64,000 nt of DNA. Origin: CALGYY01 sp963678485 (GTDB taxonomy: Bacteria; Bacteroidota; Bacteroidia; Bacteroidales; CAIWKO01). Where the stretch lies: the NCBI GenBank assembly GCA_963678485.1, contig OY782882.1, forward strand, positions 3,906,001 to 3,970,000. Reading direction: 5' to 3'. A model generated the notes under the pieces. It ran no database searches. It was not told the DNA's origin and saw only the letters and a program-made list of their open reading frames with translations. The position numbers and the translations under genes are program-made. Positions 36,806 to 45,128 of this stretch are shown here, piece by piece. Position 1 is the stretch's first letter, and the number at the start of each line of letters is the position of its first letter.

Positions 36806-37033
36806 AATTAGTTGAGCAGTCAAATCGTTAATTGGTTTTTTCGGTGAAGCCTGCGGTGAGTGTGTATTTCTTAAATTCGCAGCATTCCCGAGACAGTTAT
36901 CAATTTAGTATGACAGTGATTCGCCCGCTTATAGCAAACCTCGGGAGTTAGCGAAATTTTAAAAAATTGTAACTACGGAAAAGTTGTTAGATTTGCGAAG
37001 TTAAATATCTTATATTATTAGATTCTGCTTCTT

Positions 37034-38107
37034 ATGGATGGAAAAAAATACATACCACAACTCACATTTCCACGCTTCATTGCCGCCTTATTAATTGTAT
37101 TTTTTCATTACGGAAGTAAGACTTTCCCCTCAAATTTGGGGTTGTTTAAGGAGATCATTTCACAAGGATCTATTGCAGTAAGCTTTTTCTTTTTTCTGTC
37201 CGGAATGGTGTTAAGTCTTAATTATTTCGATGATCAAAAATTGAAATTTAAAACGTTTTTGGTGAAAAGAATCGCGCGCATTTTTCCTGTTTATCTGCTT
37301 TCGTTTATCATGGCTTTAATGCTCGGAATGATCTTAAATAATGCTTATCCAAAAGGTCTTAGCATTATTCTACAATTGCTTACGTTGCATGCATGGAGTC
37401 CGGGTATGTGCTTGGATATTAATTATCCGGGATGGTCAATTTCTGTTGAGATGTTTTTTTATTTGTTATTTCCTTTAATAATAATGCTGTTTCGCCGATT
37501 GACCCTGAAAACCGTCACTCTTTTGGTAATAAGTGTTTGGTTATTGAGTGGAGTACAGCATTTACTATTTGAAACATATTTATATGATCCTAATAATTCA
37601 AAAATGGGAGATTTGATTTTATATTTTCCATTATGGCATTTGAATACATTTCTCTTTGGCGCACTAACCGGGATTTTTGTAATTAAGGATAGATTCAGGA
37701 TTTTTAAAAAGTCATTATTCCCGCTGATATTTTTTATCGTTGGGATGGTTTTGTTAGTGCTTATACTTGTTACAGATAATGTCATCAAACCGCACATTCA
37801 TAATGGACTTCTTGCTCCTATATTTTTCATGATTACTCTTGGCCTGGCATATGACAAAACATTTTTTTCAAAAATTTTGGGACGAAAGGAGCTGGTTTTT
37901 CTGGGCGATATCAGCTATAGCATGTATATTCTTCAATTTCCCGTTTATCTTCTTTTTATGTGGATTGTCAATCTTGAAACAATAGATGGAATTTATTTCT
38001 ATATCTATCTAATATCGTTAGTTATTCTTTCTGCATGCTCGTACTTGTTTTTTGAAAAAAAGGCCCGAATGCTCATATTAAAAAGAAAGAAATATGTATT
38101 CAGATAA
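37034..38107 (+). CDS. Acyltransferase 3 family membrane protein (OafA/YrhL-like)
   Basis: A 357-residue integral membrane protein with about ten hydrophobic segments. The N-terminal PRFIAALLIVFFHYG contains the catalytic-type His of the family, and RIARIFPVYLLSF carries the conserved Arg pair near 80. Such proteins O-acetylate sugars of cell-surface polysaccharides using acetyl-CoA from the cytoplasm. No glycan cluster is adjacent, so the acceptor is unknown. It opens the accessory region. Confidence 0.85.
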   Translation: MDGKKYIPQLTFPRFIAALLIVFFHYGSKTFPSNLGLFKEIISQGSIAVSFFFFLSGMVLSLNYFDDQKLKFKTFLVKRIARIFPVYLLSFIMALMLGMILNNAYPKGLSIILQLLTLHAWSPGMCLDINYPGWSISVEMFFYLLFPLIIMLFRRLTLKTVTLLVISVWLLSGVQHLLFETYLYDPNNSKMGDLILYFPLWHLNTFLFGALTGIFVIKDRFRIFKKSLFPLIFFIVGMVLLVLILVTDNVIKPHIHNGLLAPIFFMITLGLAYDKTFFSKILGRKELVFLGDISYSMYILQFPVYLLFMWIVNLETIDGIYFYIYLISLVILSACSYLFFEKKARMLILKRKKYVFR

Positions 38108-38334
38108 TTTGCAGCTTCGTATTGCCTTCCAAATCTCAACTTCCCATGTTAAGCGAGTAAGTCCGGGTACGCATCAATCACCTGCCTATATTTAACATTA
38201 TTTATTTGCTTTATTTTGTTACGAATGCTACTTTTGTTTTAATGATATCGTTTGAACGAAAATTCTCACACTTGATTAGATAACTTGTATTTACAATAAA
38301 AATCAAATCATTTAGAATAATTAAAACACCTAAT

Positions 38335-38562
38335 ATGAAAAAGATTTTACTGATCCCGTTTTTACTTTCATTTCAATTCGCCTATGCTGGAACAGGCAGT
38401 GGAAACGATGAAATACTTTTTATACTTTCCATAATAGCGGTATTGTTATTTATTCTCGCTGTTCTTTATTCAATTGAATTTATCAGAAAAATCATTAAAG
38501 AGCATAAGCTAAAGAAATTAGCTCAACTTAATGATGAAACTACTAGCGAGAACCTTACTTAA
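38335..38562 (+). CDS. Small membrane protein of unknown function
   Basis: A 75-residue product with a likely signal sequence (FQFAYAG), a short polar stretch, one strong membrane helix (ILFILSIIAVLLFILAVLYS) and a basic cytoplasmic-type tail (KIIKEHKLKKL). No family recognised. It is the first small gene of the plus-strand row 38.3-44.4 kb. Confidence 0.6.
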   Translation: MKKILLIPFLLSFQFAYAGTGSGNDEILFILSIIAVLLFILAVLYSIEFIRKIIKEHKLKKLAQLNDETTSENLT

Positions 38563-38789
38563 AAGCTTTTCTGATTTGTTTAGAAAATTTGATTTGATCG
38601 CACTGATTGGCTGAACAACAATTTGTTGACATGGCTGACTTCAACCGTTTGATGCTTAGTAGAGTAGAAGTAGGGTAATTTTCACCATATCACTTTGCGG
38701 CAGATGAATGAATGCGGCAATGAGGCTATGTCATGAAGAGATAACACGGCAATTATTAAAAAAGTTTGTGCGGCAAAAAATAAAATAAA

Positions 38790-38807
38790 TACCGCAAAAA
38801 TGCGGTA
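38790..38807. repeat. Perfect inverted repeat (TACCGCA/TGCGGTA)
   Basis: A 7-bp perfect stem with a four-A loop, flanked by A-runs on the right, so it is terminator-like when read on the minus strand. It is not linked to a minus-strand gene. Confidence 0.5.
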
Positions 38808-38838
38808 AAAAAATTTGTATATTTTCCTCATAATTATG

Positions 38839-38874
38839 ACTTATCAATTTATATCTAAGAAAAACCTGTGGTAA
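38839..38874 (+). pseudogene. C-terminal remnant of a second copy of the beta-barrel gene at 41382
   Basis: Twelve codons read TYQFISKKNLW-stop, almost identical to the last residues of the intact barrel protein ending at 42113 (TYQFISKKNVW-stop). The DNA identity continues for ~270 bases past both stop codons. The upstream coding part is missing, so this is the 3' scar of a deleted or replaced gene copy. Confidence 0.7.
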
Positions 38875-39150
38875 TAGGCTACAGTTTTCTTTGTGCTAGC
38901 ATGGCTCATCGAACTGAGAAGTAATAAATAAACGGCCATGCTTCAGTACAATATCAGTGGGAAAACCCAGCCACCGAAAAATGTCGCAATTCACTCATGA
39001 CCCACTTGTCCATATTTAACATCATTTATTTGGTTGATTGAATGCAGAAATGTACATTTGTTAGTGAATGCATCTGATATTAATCGATTTCTGATCGTTT
39101 ATTTTCAAGAGTAAGGATGCGATTTGGAGGATGATAAATGAGAGAGGTAT
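38842..39150 (+). repeat. Long direct repeat, copy 1, with internal palindrome
   Basis: From TATCAATTTATATCTAAG to ATGATAAATGAGAG this copy matches the DNA at 42081-42345 at roughly 85-90% in its first 220 bases, and 40250-40395 in its last 140. It contains a palindrome with arms near 38877-38906 and 38967-38989 (GCTACAGTTTTC against GCGACATTTTTC, plus TGGCTC/CAGCCACC). Confidence 0.8.
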
Positions 39151-39346
39151 AAGGTAACCCATTTTTTTTGAAAATATCCGTAATTTATTCGTGAGATAAT
39201 AAAAATCTAAACAAAAATGGCTATACATAAGCACACTTTGCATTTATGACCTTCGTTTTTAATTGACAAAAAAATATTTTGTCAACTAATCGCTTCGAAT
39301 AATCAACAGGAAAAGGTGCGAAAGAAAGTTTTATAATGTAATTGGC

Positions 39347-40174
39347 ATGAGGTATATAAAAAGACTCTTATTATTAATTTTTGGACTAAGCATTTTGCTG
39401 GGTAATTACTCATGTAGGAATAAAAAGCATGTTAAAGAATTCTATATAATTTCGACAAATGATTCGACAGATTTTTCTCATTCGAAAATTTGTTATGACC
39501 AATCCTACCCGAGTCCGCCACCAATAAACCCAAAAGTTGAAATAAAAGGTATAAATAGTTACTTTGATTTAGTCATTATTTTTGATTCTATTGATAATGT
39601 TTTCCTCTATCAAACCGATAGGATAATTAATGACCATTCAAGGGTTAAAAGCCCACGTGGATGTGTGATTGACGAGGAAGACAAAAAGTATTATGACTAT
39701 TTGAAATTTCCAATCTTTTTAGGATTACGCCCAGAAAATTTGTTGAGATTTAATAGTAATGGCTTTATCGATTTTGTCGCAACAAATAATGATGTTTTTC
39801 ATTTTAATACAACCTCCCCTATCACAAGAATTCTCTTTCTTGCGAGTACAAAGGATACTATTGAAAACAAAGCTTTTTATGACTTGATGAATATGATCAA
39901 TAAAAACGAAAGTGTATCAAAAAGACCAAAAGACAAGATAAGTGTTGTTATTCGGATGACCACCGAAGAGGAGAATCAAGTGCTTTTTTATAAAAAAAAG
40001 AATTTGAAATATTTTCCAGAAAAAATAAAGTGGACAAAGAATTTTTTAAATGGAATGTTCTCACCAATGACACATGAATATGATTCATTGGAAAAATTTT
40101 GTGTTGAAAACATTTATAAAGCAAGACAAATAATAAAAATTGACTCTCTGAAAGAATCTCAAATGATAGAATAG
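39347..40174 (+). CDS. Orphan lipoprotein of unknown function
   Basis: A 275-residue protein with a lipoprotein signal: Arg/Lys-rich start, hydrophobic core (LLLLIFGLSILLG) and Asn-Tyr-Ser-Cys at ~23. The mature part has no recognised domain; it contains a Pro-rich PSPPPINP segment and a charged C-terminal half. The signal region resembles that of the next gene (MRxIK...FGLS) but the rest does not. A direct repeat sits upstream and another just after its stop, the arrangement seen with the other genes in this row. Confidence 0.7.
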   Translation: MRYIKRLLLLIFGLSILLGNYSCRNKKHVKEFYIISTNDSTDFSHSKICYDQSYPSPPPINPKVEIKGINSYFDLVIIFDSIDNVFLYQTDRIINDHSRVKSPRGCVIDEEDKKYYDYLKFPIFLGLRPENLLRFNSNGFIDFVATNNDVFHFNTTSPITRILFLASTKDTIENKAFYDLMNMINKNESVSKRPKDKISVVIRMTTEEENQVLFYKKKNLKYFPEKIKWTKNFLNGMFSPMTHEYDSLEKFCVENIYKARQIIKIDSLKESQMIE

Positions 40175-40249
40175 TCAATGTTTCCTGCAGCGCAAGCCCA
40201 ATTGTTCCTATTAAAATGCATCCGCACCTTCACTCATCTCTCACTTTCC

Positions 40250-40395
40250 TATATTTAACATTATTTATTTGGTTGATTGAATGCAGAAATGTACATTTGT
40301 TAGTGAATGTATCTGACATTAATCGATTTCTTATCGTTTATTTTCAAGTGTAAGGATACGATTTGGAGAATGATAAATGAGAGATGATATGGGGA
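40250..40395 (+). repeat. Direct repeat, copy 2 (right part only)
   Basis: From ATATTTAACATTATTTATTT to ATGATAAATGAGAGATG this is ~93% identical to 39014-39150. It starts 76 bases after the preceding stop. Near its right end GATTGGGTGGGGAGAGTGGG (40394-40413) recurs before the gene at 42441, and the string CATTAGTTAGCC at 40431 ends the unit. Confidence 0.8.
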
Positions 40396-40462
40396 TTGGG
40401 TGGGGAGAGTGGGATATATACATTAGTTAGCCACAAGCATAAATAATACAGAAACCTGAAAA

Positions 40463-41197
40463 ATGAGAACAATAAAATATATACTATTTCTTTTTTTTGG
40501 ACTTTCATTTGTCTCATGCAATTCCCCTGTAGACAAAAAATACTTTTATCCTAACGACTCGACAATCTCTGATAACAATGGTAAATTAATAGATTCTTTG
40601 ACATTTTATTATCCGAAAGTGTTTATCCATGATTCTCATACAATAAAGGTTGTTATTGACGCATTTGAACTTAATTGGTACTCGAGCGCATTATACTGCT
40701 TCAAAGAACCTGTCCTTTACAATTATTATTTAGGACACGACATATACAGGTTTCTATGGCTTCGTTCATTTCACAGACCCGCAGTCTTAACACTAAATAA
40801 AGAGGGTGACAGAGTTTGGTTGACGACAAAAATGCTTAATAAACAACCTGAATTTGAGGATGAATTATGGTTACTTCCTAAACCAAAAGAAACGGAATCG
40901 AATAAAATAAATATAAATAATCATATTGATTCCGTTGGCCGTAAGGCTGATAGACAAGCCGATATTGTTTATAACCAGACAAAGGAACTTTCAGAAAAAG
41001 AATGGACACGTTTTGAATCAATAATAGATAGTTGTTCTTTCTGGACAACACCTTATAAAACGATCTATCAAATTGACGGTGCTGTGTGGATAATAGAAGG
41101 GCATTCAAAAAACAATTATTGGTTTACTAATCATGGAAATGGTGAAGCAGGAAGGTATTTAATCCAGTTAAGTGGGCTGAAAGAGAAAATATATTAA
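40463..41197 (+). CDS. Orphan lipoprotein of unknown function
   Basis: A 244-residue protein with a lipoprotein signal ending Phe-Val-Ser-Cys (Cys19). The mature part has no named domain I recognise; the C-terminal half (LSEKEWTRFESIIDSCSFW, IDGAVWIIEGHSKNNYWFTN) resembles a recurring type of small Bacteroidota lipoprotein in which a strand pair presents aromatic residues. It is followed 27 bases later by the attC-like palindrome. Confidence 0.7.
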   Translation: MRTIKYILFLFFGLSFVSCNSPVDKKYFYPNDSTISDNNGKLIDSLTFYYPKVFIHDSHTIKVVIDAFELNWYSSALYCFKEPVLYNYYLGHDIYRFLWLRSFHRPAVLTLNKEGDRVWLTTKMLNKQPEFEDELWLLPKPKETESNKININNHIDSVGRKADRQADIVYNQTKELSEKEWTRFESIIDSCSFWTTPYKTIYQIDGAVWIIEGHSKNNYWFTNHGNGEAGRYLIQLSGLKEKIY

Positions 41198-41224
41198 CAA
41201 GAATAAATATTACAGAATGCCAGT

Positions 41225-41361
41225 GGCTAACAGGCTTCTGCTTTCAGCGGCTGGGGCGGTGGCTCGTAGGACAGAAAAGTAGTATATTTGAACAGCAGTG
41301 ATTCGTGGAAAGTGCAGTGGGTAACCACCGCCACCGAAAAGCAGCAGCCAAAACGTTACAC
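41225..41361 (+). repeat. Long imperfect palindrome, attC-like
   Basis: Left arm 41233-41262 (GGCTTCTGCTTT...GGCGGTGG) pairs with right arm 41325-41349 (CCACCGCCACCG...GCAGCAGCC) around a ~62-base loop. GGCTAAC lies at the outer left edge (41225) and GTTACAC at the outer right (41355), close to the RYYYAAC and GTTRRRY boxes of integron attC sites and in the same order. The site starts 27 bases after one stop codon and ends 20 bases before the next start. The loop and right arm resemble the palindromes at 38874 and 42114. No integrase is present. Confidence 0.45.
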
Positions 41362-41381
41362 TCATTATAAAACCAAAACCA

Positions 41382-42113
41382 ATGAGAAAACATGCTTTGA
41401 CAATTTTAGTGTTTGGCTTGTCACTTTTTTCTGCATATGGACAGCAACCAGCCGACACAACTATTCACAGACAAAGGGCCATTATTGGTTTTCATGGAGG
41501 CATATTATTTTCATCTCTTGATTTTATGCCTAATTATTGGTATTCCTTTGAAATGACGGAAAACTATTTCAGGCCGGGAGGTTTGGCAGGCATCTCAGTT
41601 TCATTAATAAATTCGAAGAATTTCTCAATTCAACCTGAATTATCCTTTCAAATGATTCATCATGACTTAAAATATTCGAACGTTGATGAAGAACCCGAAT
41701 CAATTGAATACACTCATGCTGACTATTCCCTGACCTTATTGACTTTACAAACATCTGTGCTTTTTAAAGTACGAACAGGGAAAAAATTTATGACATATAT
41801 TGGTATTGGACCTTATGCAAGTATTCCGATCTATCATAGTTATGATGGAGAGTTAGAAAGAGCAGGTCATTCTTCAACTATTTCATCATATGACACGATA
41901 TTGTATAATAATGATATTGATGTTGCTTTTAGTACTACTATTGGGGGTTTAATTGCCACTGGAATAAATGTCCCTTTCAGGAATAATAATTTCGGGATAG
42001 AATTCAGATATTACATTTCTCCTGGTAAACTAATAAAGTCTCCTGCTATCAGACAAAGCTATATATCACTTAGTTTAACCTATCAATTTATATCTAAGAA
42101 AAACGTGTGGTAA
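41382..42113 (+). CDS. Outer-membrane beta-barrel protein (PorT-like)
   Basis: A 243-residue protein with a signal peptide (SAYGQ) followed by eight or so amphipathic strands of the small barrel family (GFHGGILFSS, PGGLAGISVSLINSKNFSIQPELSFQM, YIGIGPYASIPIY, FGIEFRYYISPGKLI), ending in a strand with aromatic residues (YISLSLTYQF) and an unusual ISKKNVW tail. Its last 11 codons begin the direct repeat shared with 38842, so the repeat invades the coding end. Confidence 0.8.
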   Translation: MRKHALTILVFGLSLFSAYGQQPADTTIHRQRAIIGFHGGILFSSLDFMPNYWYSFEMTENYFRPGGLAGISVSLINSKNFSIQPELSFQMIHHDLKYSNVDEEPESIEYTHADYSLTLLTLQTSVLFKVRTGKKFMTYIGIGPYASIPIYHSYDGELERAGHSSTISSYDTILYNNDIDVAFSTTIGGLIATGINVPFRNNNFGIEFRYYISPGKLIKSPAIRQSYISLSLTYQFISKKNVW

Positions 42114-42345
42114 TTGGTTACAGTTTTCTTTGTGCTAGCGTGGCTCAAAAAACTGAGAAGTGATAAATAAACGGCCCTGCTTCAGGACAATATCAGTGGG
42201 AAAATCCAGCCACCGAAAAATGTCGCAATTCACTCATCACTCACTTATCCATATTTAACATTATTTATTTGGTTGATTGGATGCAGAAATGTACATTTGT
42301 TACATAATGCAACTGACATTAATCGATTATTTTCAAGAGGATGGT
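42081..42345 (+). repeat. Long direct repeat, copy 3, beginning inside a coding sequence
   Basis: Copy of 38842-39150. The first 33 bases are the 3' end of the barrel gene. A palindrome follows (about 42114-42228), then the ATATTTAACATTATTTATTT module at 42252, which decays after ATTAATCGAT. GATTGGGTGTGGGAGAGTGG and TATACGTTAGAG follow at 42382-42414, matching the right end after copy 2. Confidence 0.8.
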
Positions 42346-42440
42346 TGCGGCAGGCAGTATTGTTATGAAAAATGATGAGTCGATTGGGTGTGGGAGAGTG
42401 GGATTATACGTTAGAGAATAGAATCTAAAGAAGCATCAGG

Positions 42441-43433
42441 ATGAAGAAACTACTTTATTTATTGACTATCGTAACTGCATTTAACGGCTGCAAGGTGAAT
42501 GGTACTTGGAAAGATGAAAATATTGACGCTAGGACAAGAAATGAAATAAGAAAGCTTAATGACCAAGTCATAGAAGGAATCTCTGAAAATAAACCTGAAA
42601 AAATTTATGCAATTTGTGCTGATGATGTACTACAATTATTTAAGAGAAGCATGGATGAGCTAATCCAAAATGAAGGCTCTGATTTTACTAAGGAAAGATA
42701 TAAAATAAAAAATGAGTTCTATCAGGTAAATTCAGTAATTGGCGGAACTGCTGATGTCATTACTGGTATGTCCGGTGAACATGACTTCAAAATTAATTAT
42801 AAGGTAATCACTAATAAAACATTCATTACTGTTGGCTATTTTGACTTTGAGCGTAATACAAATTCATTTATATGTTTGTACGGGAAATTTAAGGAAGGGT
42901 GGAGATTATATGCATGCAACATTGGGGTGTTAGAAATACTTCATAAAGATGCATACGATTGGTATCTCATCTCAAAGGATTATTATAATAAAGGATATAT
43001 AGTTGATGCATCAAATGCAATGAAATGGGCATATACTTGCTTAAAACCGATAGGAGATAAAGGTGCGTGGCAGTATGTGAAGGAAAAAGAAATCCTCGAC
43101 TTCTCAAAGAAACTACAGTCAGAAATCTTCCAAAAATATTCTTTTCCAATGTATATTGACAATATTGAAACAAGACCATCGATTTTTACTATATATCCGG
43201 AAGTATTTAAAGGGGAAAGGATGATTCCTATTGTTCAATACGTTTCTACAATCCCTTTGACAGACACAACTAAACTATCAATTGAATGCGACAAAATTCA
43301 TTCTCAGATTGGCACCCTTTATAAAGGTCTTGACTTGAACAATGAGGTTATTTTTTATCAAGCTTTTGAAAGAATACCCGTTGGTCAGGAAAAACTGAAA
43401 TGTTATGGCTTTAGCAGGAAAACCAATGCATGA
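42441..43433 (+). CDS. Orphan lipoprotein of unknown function
   Basis: A 330-residue protein with a short lipoprotein signal (Phe-Asn-Gly-Cys, Cys17). Residues ~35-165 alternate helix and strand (NDQVIEGISENKPEKIYAI, GYFDFERNTNSFICLYGKF, GWRLYACNIGVLEI) in a pattern reminiscent of SnoaL/NTF2-like folds, but this is tentative. The C-terminal half is helical and unassigned. It lies between the repeat ending near 42415 and a short 73-base spacer. Confidence 0.65.
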   Translation: MKKLLYLLTIVTAFNGCKVNGTWKDENIDARTRNEIRKLNDQVIEGISENKPEKIYAICADDVLQLFKRSMDELIQNEGSDFTKERYKIKNEFYQVNSVIGGTADVITGMSGEHDFKINYKVITNKTFITVGYFDFERNTNSFICLYGKFKEGWRLYACNIGVLEILHKDAYDWYLISKDYYNKGYIVDASNAMKWAYTCLKPIGDKGAWQYVKEKEILDFSKKLQSEIFQKYSFPMYIDNIETRPSIFTIYPEVFKGERMIPIVQYVSTIPLTDTTKLSIECDKIHSQIGTLYKGLDLNNEVIFYQAFERIPVGQEKLKCYGFSRKTNA

Positions 43434-43506
43434 GCTCTTATAACAACATATTGCATTTAGGCTGTTCGTCCTTGGGTGATAATGGTCAATTTTAAAACAC
43501 ACAACA

Positions 43507-44373
43507 ATGAAAATGAAAATCTTTGTTCTTACCCTGATTTTTGTGTTAAATTTCCTGGCAAATAATTCGTTTGCTCAAAATTCCAAATCAATTTTTGGAA
43601 GTTTTTCTACATCTTGGGATGTAATTCTTAATGGGAATTGTGATAGTATAATGACAAGTACAATTGTCGCAGCCGGTGACACAAATATCAATTCCAATAA
43701 TTATAAAATTATAACTGGCCTTGGTGGTTTTTTGCGGGAGGATACTTTATCAGGTAAGGTGTGGTTTTACGACATTTCCTATGGTACGGAATTTTTAGTT
43801 ATGGATTTATCTTTAACCGACGGTGAGTTTTTTTTAATTTACGATGCGTACGGTGTTCCTACATCATTCCAAGTTGATAGCTCTTATTATGTAAACGGCT
43901 TGTTGCATTTAAGACTTACTGCATTGTCCTCAATGTGTGGATATCATGAGAAGATAACTTTTATCACTGGCAGTGGACCTTCTGCAGGTTTTAATTACCA
44001 AAGAAAATCCGACGGTTTTTCAGTTCCTACATATATGCTTTGTCACTACAAAAACGGCATTAAAGTGACTGGAAATGATTTATTCAATGACACTTGCTAC
44101 ATGTTTGAAGTTGGGATCGCTGAAAATTTAATTGATATCAACAAGATTAATATTTTCCCAAATCCAGCCGCAGATATGATTAACGTTGATATTAAGAACA
44201 ATGACAATTGTCTGCTGGAAATATACAATGTTATGGGAATATTAGAAAAAACCGAAATTATTACAAATCAGTATAAACAAATTGACATTCGGGATTTAAT
44301 GGAAGGGATCTATGTGATTACTGCAAGGACAAAAGATAATACGTCATACCAACGACTAATTATTCAGCGATAA
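43507..44373 (+). CDS. Secreted protein with T9SS type A sorting domain
   Basis: A 288-residue protein with a signal peptide (NNSFAQ). Residues ~25-210 are an all-beta secreted domain that I do not recognise. Residues ~213-288 are a type A sorting domain (INIFPNPAADMINVDI, EIYNVMG, GIYVITARTKDN, QRLIIQR), so it is exported across the outer membrane. It is the last gene of the plus-strand accessory row. Confidence 0.85.
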   Translation: MKMKIFVLTLIFVLNFLANNSFAQNSKSIFGSFSTSWDVILNGNCDSIMTSTIVAAGDTNINSNNYKIITGLGGFLREDTLSGKVWFYDISYGTEFLVMDLSLTDGEFFLIYDAYGVPTSFQVDSSYYVNGLLHLRLTALSSMCGYHEKITFITGSGPSAGFNYQRKSDGFSVPTYMLCHYKNGIKVTGNDLFNDTCYMFEVGIAENLIDINKINIFPNPAADMINVDIKNNDNCLLEIYNVMGILEKTEIITNQYKQIDIRDLMEGIYVITARTKDNTSYQRLIIQR

Positions 44374-44585
44374 TAGTATTTTCTGCATATAACTAATTGT
44401 TCAAGTCTCCCCCCAATTCGTACGGCTAAACACTTCAAAAAAAAACGAGAAACAGCAGCACTATGGTGTAAGACTCTTGAAAACGGCACGAAGGCCACAA
44501 TAAAATAATACAGCAGCCAAAATTTTTTCAACGGGTTATTAGAATCATCTTACACTCCCCCAAAACCAATACTTTGCGATAGCAT

Positions 44586-45128
44586 CTATTTCATTAGCCT
44601 CTTCCTCGTCTTTAAGCAGATGCTGCGCATGCCCGGACTGATCTGATCGCTTTCTAATATGAATTCAATGACGCTGAGAAGCTCGGGTTTGATTTCGGGG
44701 ATTTGCTGACATATTTGATATAATATGCCCATGCTGTGATAGCGAACGGCAATGGCTTCGCTTGGCGACATCAGCCAATCGAAACAGATTTGTAGCAATA
44801 GGCCGGGATCTTCGATGCAGCTGATGCCTGTATAATCGTTGATAATCTTGAGATAGCTGCGCTTTACACCATCGGTTTTTGAAACAGAAATTTTTTCGAT
44901 GACTTCATTTAAATGCGGCAATATCAATTCAGGATGCTGTTCACAGCATAATTGAGCCACACGGGCAAGACGCATATTAATTGGCGGCGATTGTGTAAAG
45001 GAGAGCTCGATGACCTTGCGAAACAAACCTGGATCGTTATCTACCGCCAGTACTCCGAGGTCCATGGTAGCGCGGCTGCTGTCGCCCAGACCATTGATAA
45101 AGTCCGGTTCCTTCTTAGTCTTTCCCAT
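44586..45128 (-). CDS. HEAT-repeat-like helical protein
   Basis: From the ATG at 45128 the protein has 180 residues, all helical, with leucine/isoleucine spacing of HEAT or ARM repeats (ARVAQLCCEQHPELILPHLNEVIEKI, DPGLLLQICFDWLMS, RYHSMGILYQICQQIPEIKPELL). The longer frame from 45242 runs through the end of tamB and is not credible. The start overlaps the tamB 3' end by 14 bases, so the pair is translationally coupled. Function is unknown. Confidence 0.75.
   Translation of the reverse strand: MGKTKKEPDFINGLGDSSRATMDLGVLAVDNDPGLFRKVIELSFTQSPPINMRLARVAQLCCEQHPELILPHLNEVIEKISVSKTDGVKRSYLKIINDYTGISCIEDPGLLLQICFDWLMSPSEAIAVRYHSMGILYQICQQIPEIKPELLSVIEFILESDQISPGMRSICLKTRKRLMK

Larger units (their letters stand above)
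38563..39346. other. Gene-free stretch of 780 bases holding repeats and a gene remnant
   Basis: The first 220 bases show nothing recognisable. A hairpin TACCGCA-AAAA-TGCGGTA sits at 38790-38807, a 12-codon gene remnant at 38839, and the direct repeat at 38842-39150. The last 190 bases are A/T-rich, with AATTGACAAAAAAATATTTT at 39260 as a possible promoter-like tract. Confidence 0.5.
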
